In this document: positions 10,501 through 22,300 of the stretch, piece after piece
How positions within the stretch are numbered: the first letter of the stretch is position 1
Layout: each line of letters opens with the position of its first letter
Assembly: GCF_037975245.1 (NCBI RefSeq)
Contig: NC_092565.1
Location: 15,779,499-15,839,498 of the forward strand
Length of the DNA: 60,000 nt
Direction: 5' to 3'
Origin: Apostichopus japonicus
Lineage: Eukaryota; Echinodermata; Holothuroidea; Aspidochirotida; Stichopodidae
Program-made: the position numbers and the translations under genes
Notes under the pieces: generated by a model
What the model was told of the DNA's origin: nothing
What the model saw: the letters and a program-made list of their open reading frames with translations, nothing else
Database searches by the model: none

Positions 10501-13161
10501 AAAAGCATCATTGTCTATTTATAGCATGAAAATCTCCGTAATGGGGTGTTGTGAACCCAGTACCTTGCGGTTGATTGTTATGATATATTTATTTTCAAAC
10601 AAATTCAATGATCTGTTGGAGTAGGAGAAATTTTGCTTCTTGTAAGAAGAAGGTGTGGTCTTTTGAAAAGAAATAATGTTCATTCCAAAATGTGTTTTGA
10701 CAGTTTTGTTATGTTTTCCGTTGACCTAGTTGTGAGTGTGTATACTTGGGTTTGTTTCTCAAAAAAAAAGTTTGCGTCAGCGGGACGCAAGCAATTTGAA
10801 GATTTTGCGTCCCTGGCCAAAACATTGCGTCCCGGACGCAGAATCCTGCGTTCGTAACAATGCTGGACGTTTTGTGTCACAGAATCCATTACTCCGCCTG
10901 TCATTTAAAGTAGTATCCTTATAGGAGAAATTGACACATTTCTATATTACAGTAAGGGTACTGTTATTTTGGAAAGTTCTGTCAACAATTAACTTTCACT
11001 TAGTATTTTGTGTCTGGACTACTACAGTTTATCAAAATACCTCAGCACTGGCCAAGAACTCTCTACATAAACTTTTCATTAGCAAATCAGGCTTAAACTT
11101 TTTTTTTCAAAACATTTTCTTCTACCAGCTCTATTCTTTCTTAAGTGAAGTTGAAGCAAAAGTTATGTATAAATTTTTGAAATTAAGTAGTGACAATAAC
11201 TCTGTAGAATGTATCAGAAAATATTCATAAATCATGCTTCATTCATTCTACTCCGGTAGAGTGTCAGAACATTGACAGCAAAACCATGGAACTGTGAAAA
11301 CATCTCCCAGTAAAACCCTTAAAATTTCATCTGATATCTTCCTTTTTGCACTCCATATTATTATATTTGAACGATCTTAAAAGTTTTCTTCATGCAGTAG
11401 TTCACTTTACTGTAGGCTACACTTTGGGTACCGTGTATAAGGGTCCGTGGCTAAAGCAGTGTGTGTCGCAGCATGCAGAATCCTGCGTTTGTAACAATGC
11501 TGAATATATATATGAAGAGTTCAAAAACAGGTGACGTGATCGGCCCTGTGGCCCAGTCTGGCTCTCAACACCTCTGGTGATAGATGGAAGTTTCATGAAT
11601 TTAAAGGGACTAAACTTGCATACAGTAGAACATTGGCAAGGTCATTGTAGCAGCCCGGGTACTAGTGACATATGTGCAGGCTTAATAGGACAATGTTAGG
11701 TTCAAAAAGGTTCCCATAATTTATTTCAAAGAAAATGGGTTCCTATGATCTAATGGCACAGAACCTGAAAATTGTTTCCCATTAAATGCGTATTCCTTTG
11801 GCCTGATATTGAGAGAGTATGAATGGAAAAGTATTGTTAAAATCGAATGAAAACCGTACTAAACTGTGTGTTTTTAGTTAGTATACCCACCAAGTTTCCA
11901 ATGTTCTCCAGGCAGACAATCAAGAGCCAGAGCAACTAAAGCCAGATATTAATTTTTCTGCCCCAAATTATCTATTAGTGTACCACCAAGATTCTGTTCC
12001 AATGCCTTGTCCAATACAGACCAGGAGTGGTGTACTGTGACATCACAGGAACCAAACTTCAAGACCTGGTTGTCCGAATGACATTCAGAAAAAATTTGCC
12101 CTGGTTGAATAACACATGTACCTGAGGACCATGTGTCATGGCCCCTATGGGCCACTTGTATTGCCAATGTGAAGGTTTCCAATTTGTTTACAAACTTAAG
12201 GAGATTGCATTCCACCAAGACCGGTCCAAGCTTTCCAGCGTCGTCCAATGAATTTCTTTGTTGTTGTCAGTTTCAAAGTACATGCATGGTGAAGATTGAT
12301 GAGCATACCTAGCATATCAGGAATACCGATCATGTCAGCATTGCTCTCAGTAAAGTATCATGAGGCTGCATACACTGCATGACTGCTTGGAGTATTTAGT
12401 ACTCTACCTAAATCGTTTAGATGTACAGTACAGTTGCGTGTGATAGGATGGAAAAAATAAACTTAATTGGGCTATTTAGGAGGCAATTAATTGAGCTTTG
12501 ATTATTACTACGATGGATTTAATGTTGATCGTTAGGCCTCCAACTGACATTGTTTATTCCATTGAGAAAAAGCTTTGACATTTGTCGTAATATCTAGTCT
12601 TGTATATGGATTGGTTGATAAATATTCATATTTACATGGATTCACTTTGATAGTGTTTCACCTAGCTTGTTGACAATGTACAGTAATATTATGAGAACAG
12701 TCAGAACACAACAGCTGTGATCAAAAATATAAGTAGTAAGTACTGGATTGTGCCCATTTGAAACATTTTAAGCCCTTCACTTACACCAGTATTTTGAAGT
12801 GAATATGAATTAACTTTGCTACCTCACATTCATTTTCTGTCTCCTCACAACCTCCTTGTAGAGATAACAAATTCTAATGGTTAAGTGCTTCTAGGCACTT
12901 TGGGTCATAAAATGCAGGCATATAAAAATGCTACTAAAAACCTGGTCCTGGTACATTGTTAAATAAATGGTGTGAACAAACTAAATTGTTATTGCTTGAT
13001 GTTAATTCCTTTTCTTTTTCAAAAAAGACAACATTTTGATCTGAAACAGAAGTAATTTTCAAACTCATTCTACCTCTAAACATCAAAATCTTGTAAATAA
13101 TCCTTAATAACATGTAAATTATAATGAAGTTAGTGTGCTATTATTCGTTTCTTCCTTATAG
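7592..13161 (+). other. TACC intron 1 with repeat debris
   Basis: No supported exon is seen. The stretch includes a palindrome-rich repeat (8089-8336), CCGGTTTTT/GGGAAAA-rich and GGGACGCAA-rich transposon-end debris (9325-9460 and 10770-10865), and a CAGGGGCGGCCAGG hAT-like terminus at 9597. A 26-base motif near 10838 recurs near 11470. Confidence 0.5.
8089..8336. repeat. Palindrome-rich repeat with CTAGTCGTAAGAAT motifs
   Basis: Copies of TTCTTACGACTAG and its complement recur through about 250 bases. The segment 8310-8333 is a perfect 24-base palindrome centred on CTAG. Telomere-like CCTAACCCTAA phrases lie near 8178-8210, and NRF1-like GCGCATGCG occurs near 8288. It resembles a degenerate foldback element, but the boundaries are unclear. 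Confidence 0.5.
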
Positions 13162-13351
13162 CAAGACAATGAGTCAGTGTCCATTTTCACCTGAGCTTGA
13201 ATTTGATAATTCAAATCAGAAGACAAGAGGGCAACCACTGGTGGATTTGTTGCAGTCACCACTCTCTGAATCCTCAACTCAATCCATCCTCAAGCCCTCC
13301 AGCAAAGAAAACATCATTTCATTTACTCCACCCCCAAACAGATCTCTGAAG
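13162..13351 (+). CDS. TACC: TACC first coding exon (residues 1-61)
   Basis: The acceptor CTTATAG ends at 13161, ATG is at 13169, and the donor AAG|GTAAGT is at 13352 (phase 0 out). The exon encodes MSQCPFSPELEF..., a leucine/serine segment and ILKPSSKEN with a KEN degron motif, as at the vertebrate TACC3 N-terminus. The KEN box suggests anaphase-promoting-complex turnover (inference). Confidence 0.9.
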
Positions 13352-16300
13352 GTAAGTGTTATATTTGTGTATCATGCACTATACTGCTGCGAATATAGGT
13401 ACCCAGTTTTGCCAGAACTTCATTGCGTGCGGTGGGGAGGGGGTGATTAAGGAGGATGTCAGAGGTAGTTTGATAGCTCTTGAAAGATTGTGATAAATGC
13501 TTATCACCTTTCCAGAGGTTTATAGATCAGTTGCCAGGGAAACGTGGCAATTTGTTCACATGATTTTTGTCCAATATTAATTGTGGTTGGGGCACTGTTG
13601 GTAAATAAGTCTTTAAGTATACATGACTAATCCTGTCGCCTATTTCTGCGTCCCTCTCTCACTCCTCTTTTTGCTGCAGGCTGCCCCATTTTTTGGGGTT
13701 TGCCAAAGAGCACAATAACATTCCTTTTCCTTTGATGATATGGGTGGACAGCTGACAAATGCACTTGCTGTTTTGAACTACGTATCTGGACTGAATGTCT
13801 GTTTAATGGTTTTGTCAATCTGTAAATCATCATTTTGTGCTACAGTATGGCTTATAAAAGTGTGTGCAGACGTGAAATGCTAATGTGCTGCTTATTATTT
13901 TGTTGAATAAATTGCTTTCTTTTTATTTTATGCAATAACTTGCTTTCTTTTTATTTTATTTTATGCAATTAATTGCTCCTTGTGCTTTCTGTGTGTTATG
14001 CTTGTGGTGGCTCTCTTGTCATGCTATGAAATGTCGACGGACAAATTTCCAACTTGTACAGATGCTTTTACACCTTACTACTCGGATTTAACCCTTTGCA
14101 ATATAATCAGCGTTGGATAATGGTAAAGATTATTTTAATAAACCTACATTTTCATACTTTGTGTAAAGTCAGAGATGTGATGAACCTTGTAGCCATTGGT
14201 GACATCAGGGTAAGCTGTCATTTTTGTCAGTTTGTGATTGGCTCTCTTGCTATCTGTATCATTCAGTTCTGTTAACATGACAAGTTCACTGTGCGGTATT
14301 AACAGTAATTAATAATCGCAGAATTTTAACTGTTGTGTTGCCAAGTGTATGTTGTGGCCACACTGGCATGGCTTGGGATATGAGCTTCTAGTTCTATTGG
14401 AACAGAAAGTTATTTGATTTGAACTGTTTAGACTTGTAACTCTCTCCTAGTTGCCGCAATGATATGCTGAAGTACCACTTCAAGACTTTCTTTGAAGCAG
14501 CTCTTTGATTGGACTGTGGTAACTTTAATGCAATGTTGGATTTATCAACAGCATGATAAGTACTGTACAGTAGTAATAACGGAGCTCAGTGAGGCCGTAA
14601 GCTTGCACGGTTTCGTGAAAACTTACAACCGGTTTTTCTCTAGCAAAAAACCGAATCTGGCTCAAAAACCGGTTTTTTTTCCCCTCCTGAATTGCATTGA
14701 AAACATCCAAATCTCGATCGCTAAGATGCGTATTTTTGAAGCTTTATCAACAGCGGGTTCAAGTCTGTTCGTTCGCAGTAAATTGTTAAAAATAAGAATA
14801 ATAAATTCAAGAAACGTTACTGCCTTCATGACTCTCATTTTATAACCCACGTTAACTAAACTAAAGTAAATATGTCGAAAAGAAATGTGTTAGTGAAATT
14901 TTTTCTTAAAGTTTTAACATCACGTACACGTATCGTTTGTCTTGTGTTTACTGTACCTCAAGTTCAAATTCGTGTTCAGAAAAAAATATGACGGTCATGT
15001 TATATTATATGTTATATTTTCGGAGATGAGGGCTGAGCATAAACCCCATTATGACCAACTGGAGATCGTAAAAAAATGCTTTACAATATGATTGGTCCAA
15101 TGAAGGTACCAAATTGCACGAGGCTCTAGCCACGTTCGCGGGTGGTATCTTGGCGGTAAAATAAATTTCTCTTCAAAGAGTGAAGAGAATTTACCGTCTA
15201 CACTTTCAAGTACAAGTTGAAAAATATCACTGGCAAAAGCGGGATTAGGTCGGCAAAGAATGTAAATTGTTAACGTTTAAGTTGGAAACATGTGTTCATC
15301 AACGTAAACGAAAAACCACCTGAGAGACGCCTTGTCTGATAACTGATAAGAAGAAAGGTTTAAAGGAAAATTACAAAGAAAATAAAATCCATTAGCGTAC
15401 AAAGGAGAATTGTCACAACAGCAACAGCTGTAATTTTCAGCCATGTATGCAACATTTTTACTCCTTTAATATTCCTGACGCCAGGTGTCTCTTGTGAATA
15501 ATGGACTGTGATTGTTCTAACGTTACTTGTTGCATCTTAGTTGTTAAACTCAACCCCCCCCCCCCCCCCCGCGATTGTTCTAAAGTTACTTGTTGCATCT
15601 TAGTTGTTAAACTCAGAGCCCCCCCCCCCGTGATTGTTCTAATGATACTTGTTACATCTTAGTTGTTAAACTCACAGAGCCCCCCATCCCCTGCGACTGT
15701 ACATGTCGTATTGTATTGTGGATTGCGCAATGTATCTTTCAAGTTTTAACGTTCATTTTTTGAACACGAACTGTGATCAATGTGTTTGAAAAGATTTTCT
15801 CCATATCCTCTACTATTTAATTGAAGTTAAATAGTAAGAAGAACACAAAGAGGACAAACACTTTGATTGTAACAATTTATTTTGAACTGCATCTCGTCAT
15901 TTGAGTGTGTACTTCTCACAACTACTAACGTTGGCCACCAAGGTCAGTTCAATACTACAAGGTCGCCTAACTGATGCACGCATATATGGGCTGCATAGCC
16001 TAATGTTAGGCCTAGCTATCCACCCTCAAGCACTGGTTATGGCATGTGCGGATCGTAGCTGACAATGTCGTCTATCAGAAAAGCTTTCTCTTGTTGCAAT
16101 TTACTTTCATATTGCAAAAAGAACAGTAAAAAGGAGAAACCAAAGTCAACAAAGCTTTTTTTTTCAGTTTTTGCAATTCACATTTCGGTTTTTTCCGGTT
16201 TTTTCGGTTTTTCGGTTTTCTTAAAATAAAAAATAGTACCGAAATTCGGTCGGAAAAAACCGGTTTCGGTACTAAAACCGGTTTACCGTGCAAGCCTAAG

Positions 16301-19300
16301 TGAGGGTAATTAGTACTGGAGTGGTTATAGTTACATTTCATCACAAATGATCTAGTAGATATATATCAGACTGAAATTATGTAAACAGTTCCCACTGTTT
16401 TCTTCAATTGTCTATTTTTGATGCCGTTATTTGATCAGTTGCATTTATTTTAATTGACTGCACTCCTGGTTAACCTGCCTTGACTTTAGTGAAGTGCACT
16501 TTCCCATCTACCAAGCCTATTAACTGGTAACATGGTAGCCCTACCCCTTCCCCATTAACCCTCCCCCGGGTCAATGTCCATCACCTCTTCCTTCCAAATG
16601 TATCATATGCGTAGTAAAGGAACTAAAATGTTCAGGAAATTCCATCGGTAGGAATCACTCTTATTCGACTGTTTTCCTCCTCATAGTACTCAAAATATTA
16701 GAATTGACTGTACAATTCTAGAAACCAAAGAAAAAAGGTACTAACTTAATTAGTAGTAATAATATCATTCTTAAATTGTTGCTATGATTGTGTCTATGAT
16801 TAAGCTATTACAATCATGTACAACACAGTCTAGCAAAGCGTTGCCCGCGAGCAAATTTCTGTCGCCCACTTGCAAGGTTTTCAAAGCCCTGTTAAAGTAA
16901 CTCATCAAACCTTATATCAAGGAAAATATGAATGTGTATAAACTTGAGAGCAATTTGTTTCAAGGTACAGTAATACATTGTCGGTGTGAGAGAAATCTGG
17001 CAACTTTAGTAGAAAGTTGATTAGTGACAAACTGAGTTAAAAAGTAATTTTATGTACAGTGTATACACTGCACTTGTACTTGCATATATCCATAGTGATT
17101 GAGACTGCACTATAAGTTAACAAACAACATGTGTTCAACCACAAACCAAATTATGTTTGTTGACTAAGCATCTTGGTAATAACCACAATACCTCATATGG
17201 TAATATGCACTAAATTCTGAGGTCATCGTGAGATTTCACTTGGTGTGAAAAATGATTTAATTGCCGGTCTCTTTGCTTAGTGAGAAAAGTGATGAATAAT
17301 AAAAATGGTTGATCAGATAGTTTAGCCTTTGGTCCTCCTTCGAGGTGAAAATTGTCACAGTTGGTAGCAGCATTTGTCAATGTGAACCATTCTAACCTAC
17401 TGTACTGTACTTTGAAGTTATGATTGTTTTGATTTATTATTCAAATTGGGTAAAATCTGACCCACAAATTTTAGTAAGAGTTTTTACAAATCTTAGCAAG
17501 AATTTGAGAACTGACTTTTCGTTTTTTTTTAACCCGTCTCTGCAGGAACGCACTCTGATATATCTAACTTAGAATAATTAGCAACATTTTAGCAATACCC
17601 CCTCCCCTCCCCAGCTACTGTAAGCAGGTTAGACTGGGTATCCCCAGGATGGATGAGAAGGTAAGTATCATCATTCATAAATACCCAAATTGAGGGGAGA
17701 AAGTTTCATCATGTTTAAAACTGCATCCATCCATGTACGTACCAAATGGCCAAATGTTTATTAAGTTGAAGCCTATTTCATTAGATTTCTTGGCCTACTG
17801 GTTGTGGTGAATGCTTTACTCCTTCACATTATCATCTTAAAGTCTATATATATACTGTAGTCCAATAAATAAATTAAATCATGTGCTGAACCAATGGTCT
17901 GTTAAGATTGGGGGGGGGGGGAATTGTTTAGATTTCTCATTGCTCAAACAATTTTCTAGCCACTGTAGCTTCCAAGTTCCAACCCATCTATATGTGTACT
18001 GTAACTTCAGTTAAACACGGACAGCTGTTGTTTCTCTTCGCCAGCAACAGATACAGTTTCCTAGAATGACTCATGTTGAAATTCCAAATATTTTAGACTG
18101 CAATACTTTATATTAAAAATGATGTAACTTAGTGCAATATATTTCTCTTATTTTTGGAAAAGCAGACAAGCAGTAGATAGGACTATGCGAATAATGTAAA
18201 GTTTCATGAGTTGTCTTTAATGTGAAGTTTCATGAACAACCTGTAATGGGATTTCCATGTAAATGGATATACAGTAGTGTTCTACTGTAAACTACTTCAT
18301 GACATAAAGACTCAAATGTTGTAATTAATTCCTTCTTCAGTTTGCCAAACATATCAATTATATACTGTACTTGCAGTTGAACCTACACATGGTGTAAGAA
18401 ATACTTATGATTTGCCAATGTGTACATGGAAACTGCAGTACACTTACCATCATTCACAAAATGAATGGAATGTATATTATTATTGACTCTTTTTTTTCTT
18501 TACAGAGGAAGGAAATATTTTTTTTCCTAATATTAAAATGACCCTTAAGGTACAAACTGTACATCCTCCATTCTACACATACCACCCTTCAATAGTGCCC
18601 AGTGTAAATGTCGGCATGGTGTCGGCTCACATAGTGTTTGTGCTAATCCTGTACTACAGTACCTCCTTCAGGGCAATCTGTTCAGTTTTTAATTGAGTCA
18701 CCTGATACGAATGCCATCTTGTTAACAACTAGTTCATTCCTCCTTCATAGCTCATTGACATCACATCCCTTTCCTGTTACTGCTGCTTCTGCTGTTGAAG
18801 TCAAAGGTGTGGGTTGATGACTGAGTGAGCAGCAGTTTACTAGTTAGTCAGAGTTTCTCTGTAAAGTCAATGACACTGCACTGTTTAATAACGATTAGCA
18901 ATAACTAGATCTTCCATTTCCTCTTAGTTTCATCATCATCATTTGTTATCTAGAGAATGTGGTAGTGATGGGTGATACCGCATCCTCCATCTCACAAATG
19001 CCAGTAGTAGAGACAAGCGCTTCCAGCGTCTCGCAGGAGAGCGGTTCTCGGCCATCTACTCCAGTACAGCAGTTAGATTACACGACAGTGCAAAGAGTTG
19101 ATCTGAATGCAGTCATGAGCAGTTCACCTAAAGCGGTTGTCAAGAAGGTAAAACGCCACCATTCTGTGGCGACTAGTCAGCCATCTCAGAGAAGCACGCC
19201 AAACTCTGCAAAGACAGAATTGCGGAACGGACTGAAAAAAGGAGCCCCAATTTCTAATGGAAGGAACTCGAGAAAAAAGGGGACGTCTAACATGGTCAAC

Positions 19301-22300
19301 AGAAATCAGACGTCTTCGAAAAAGTCGGCAAATACTGCCGAAAAAGTTGGACAGAAAGAGAAGAAAAATAAGAAACTCACTAAAAATGAAGCTGTTAGAA
19401 TCGCCATGACCGAAAGCTCCAAGAAGGCCTGTCGAGGCGATCCAACTGGTCGTTCCAGAAAGACGTCAGAGCCTACGATTGGAAAAGTTGGACGGTGCGA
19501 ATTTTTTGGATTTGATTACGAGCCAGATATTACGAAAGAGGAACTCATGTATCAACTGAGGGAGCAGGATGTGACCAGGGTTTTGGAAGCACTTGGGATA
19601 ATGGATGACCCCCCAAGTACTAACACAGGGTCATCAGAGGGTGAAGATGATGTCTTCAAAGACGACGAGTCCTCCTCCAGAAGCGAGTCACTCTTCACAG
19701 ATGCTGACCTCTCCGAACCATTTGTAACCGAGGAGATTGACACTTTAGAAACCATCTCAGGAATGAAAGTAATGAGACAGAGGACTTTTGTTGTGGAAGA
19801 GCAACAAGCGGAAACAGGCTGCGGTGCTGAAAAGATCGCAGAAGGCGAGAATTGTGAAAAGTCAAAATCCTTGAAGTTGACTCTACTTGACCAAGTAGAC
19901 AACAACCCCACCTGCATCAGTCCAGGACCCTTGCCTACCTCATATTTGATCGATACCTCCGAAGGAAGTATCAATACGGACGAACAGGTATTTCATATAT
20001 CTAGTCCTCCTTTGCCTGAAATTCTTGAGAGGATTTGTTTGACTCTGAAAGAATGCCGAGAAAGAAATGATAACTTTGATATTTGTGATTATTTTAATAC
20101 TGAGTGATGTGATGACTGTACGTGTCATTCACTTTGCATGCTCCTTGGCATGGAGTTTGGATACAGCATCTTGAGCTGGAATATATCCATACTAATCCAA
20201 TAACAAAAGGTGACCTTTCTTAATCACAGACAACTCATCAGTAGAGTGTAGTTGACAGACAGGCAAAGGTATTATCTTTTGCCATCAGCATGTGCAATGT
20301 CTGTGAGAATCTCTTAGGGAATTCTACAAGTGTAGCTGATCTTGCTTGGTATCTTCTCTGTGGTGATGATGATGAATGATGTAAGTAGTCTGTAGTTTAT
20401 TTCAAGATTAGCTTGATTGCATTATTTACATACAGTGCTGCATAAATGCCCTGTAGTCTATTGATGAAGTACACACAAGATAATGCAGAAGATGCCTTGT
20501 CACACTTGGTTAGTAATCACTGTCGGATAAATTAAATAAGAACTGACAGATGGTAAGAATAATTTATTAACCATTTAGAACTTACTGACACAGTCTACTA
20601 CAGTAACTTTTTTTATTAACAAAGCAAGTGTAAACATCAAATCTTTGCACACTTGCATGGGAGCAACTGTTTATAGACATGAACCAGATATTTGCTAGAT
20701 AGGAAATTCTTTCTCTAACAAGAAAGAAAAAGAAAACATTCATGTTTTCATTTTGGTAGCATCATGCCACTGGCATGTAATGTTGCCACTACTGCATGAT
20801 GTGATTTGACACTATTCACACTATGTTGCCATTTAGTTTATATCTGTCACCAAATAACAGAGAGTTTCTTTGGTTTTAGTACTTAAATTATGGCAATGTG
20901 AATTTGAGACATGCTGAGATAGTCAAGCCAGTGGTTTAAACCTTAACGGGCCATACAGTAGTACACTAACAGTTCATGTTTTGGCATTTAATGTCAAAAG
21001 TTGAAGTTTTAGGATATTCCAATGCATCATTATTCCCTTATTCACAGTCTCCTGTTAGCAATGTTAGTGTACAGATGTTGGTTCATTCAGCATTATTGAA
21101 TTGCTCAATTTGTTAATAAACCTTCCCTCATTAAAATTGGGTAGAGGAAACAAGGATACTATAACACAGTGGGGAATTCCTACAAAGTCATTACAAAACA
21201 TAGTTTACAATACAAAAGCCACATTTCCTTTCTCTTTCCTTTACTGCAGTCCGTTCTGAGAACTTTCTCCATGTGAAACATAACTGTAGTGTGTTTGTTG
21301 GGAAATGATTATAAGCACACACTTGTCTGTACATTGGAAGCAGAGCTACAGTACAGTGTGTACTTAAAATGGATATATCAGGGATCTGATATTGACGCGT
21401 GTATGAAGCCTAGAAATAGTTTCCTATTGCAGGTATGCCAATCAGATATTGGCCAATATTATCTGAACTCTGACACGTCACCGAAAGAGAGATGGCCGGA
21501 CATGACTTCCAGTGCTGTACATATAGGGAGATAACATATGTTCTGTAAATAATTACTAATTATTAATTAATAATAATTATTTTACATAGCAGTGATGAGG
21601 CTATGAATTTCAATTAATTTCTATTTTCAGCAGATGTAAAAACACTTTATGAAAGGGGTTCTGTGTATAATAAATGCTTTTCTTTGGCAACCATGTAGCA
21701 AATTGACCGTCTCATAGTAGTATCTTGCTGCACATGCCAGGCAAATGTGATTTCCCCACAAATAACCTGAAAACATGATACTCTATCATGTTTAGCTTTG
21801 AACATGATCTGTTAGTCATATCCTCTGTATATAGCTAGTGTTATCTTCCTGACTATAATGTCAGCAGCTGATAGATACTAAAGGGAATTACATACATGTT
21901 ACATGTATGACTCATGCAAAATAACGATCTGCTGAATGAAGTGACTGTGGTACAGTAGGTCTCGCATGCTGTGTTCTACAGTATCAAGTCTGTAAATGAA
22001 GGAAAGTTATTTATTACAGTGACATCATAATAGTTATGATCTCTCATGGAGTTTCTTTTGCCCTAGGGAGCTGAGTTGAATCAGGACAACAAATGTTGTT
22101 TGTGCCAAAACTGTCAATAGTAATTATGAATGCATTTATGGATATTGATTCCACAGTACTTTGATTGGATGGCCCATGCTGTTGGTCATTGCAATCGGCA
22201 GTGTCTGAACATATACTGTACACACACTGTGTATCACGTACACATTATAGGTATATCACAAACACACAAGTAGGCCTATATCACATACACACACTGTATA

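Larger units (their letters stand above)
13352..18953 (+). other. First part of a large TACC intron
   Basis: No exon of the main transcript is seen. The stretch contains a T-rich direct duplication at 13905-13990, the TIR element at 14598-16298, a poly-G run near 17910 and a short exon-like segment at 17627-17660 (listed separately). Confidence 0.5.

Noticed and set aside
19552-19974. 140-codon - strand frame
   Set aside because: It is the antisense shadow of the better-supported + strand frame 18968-20107.
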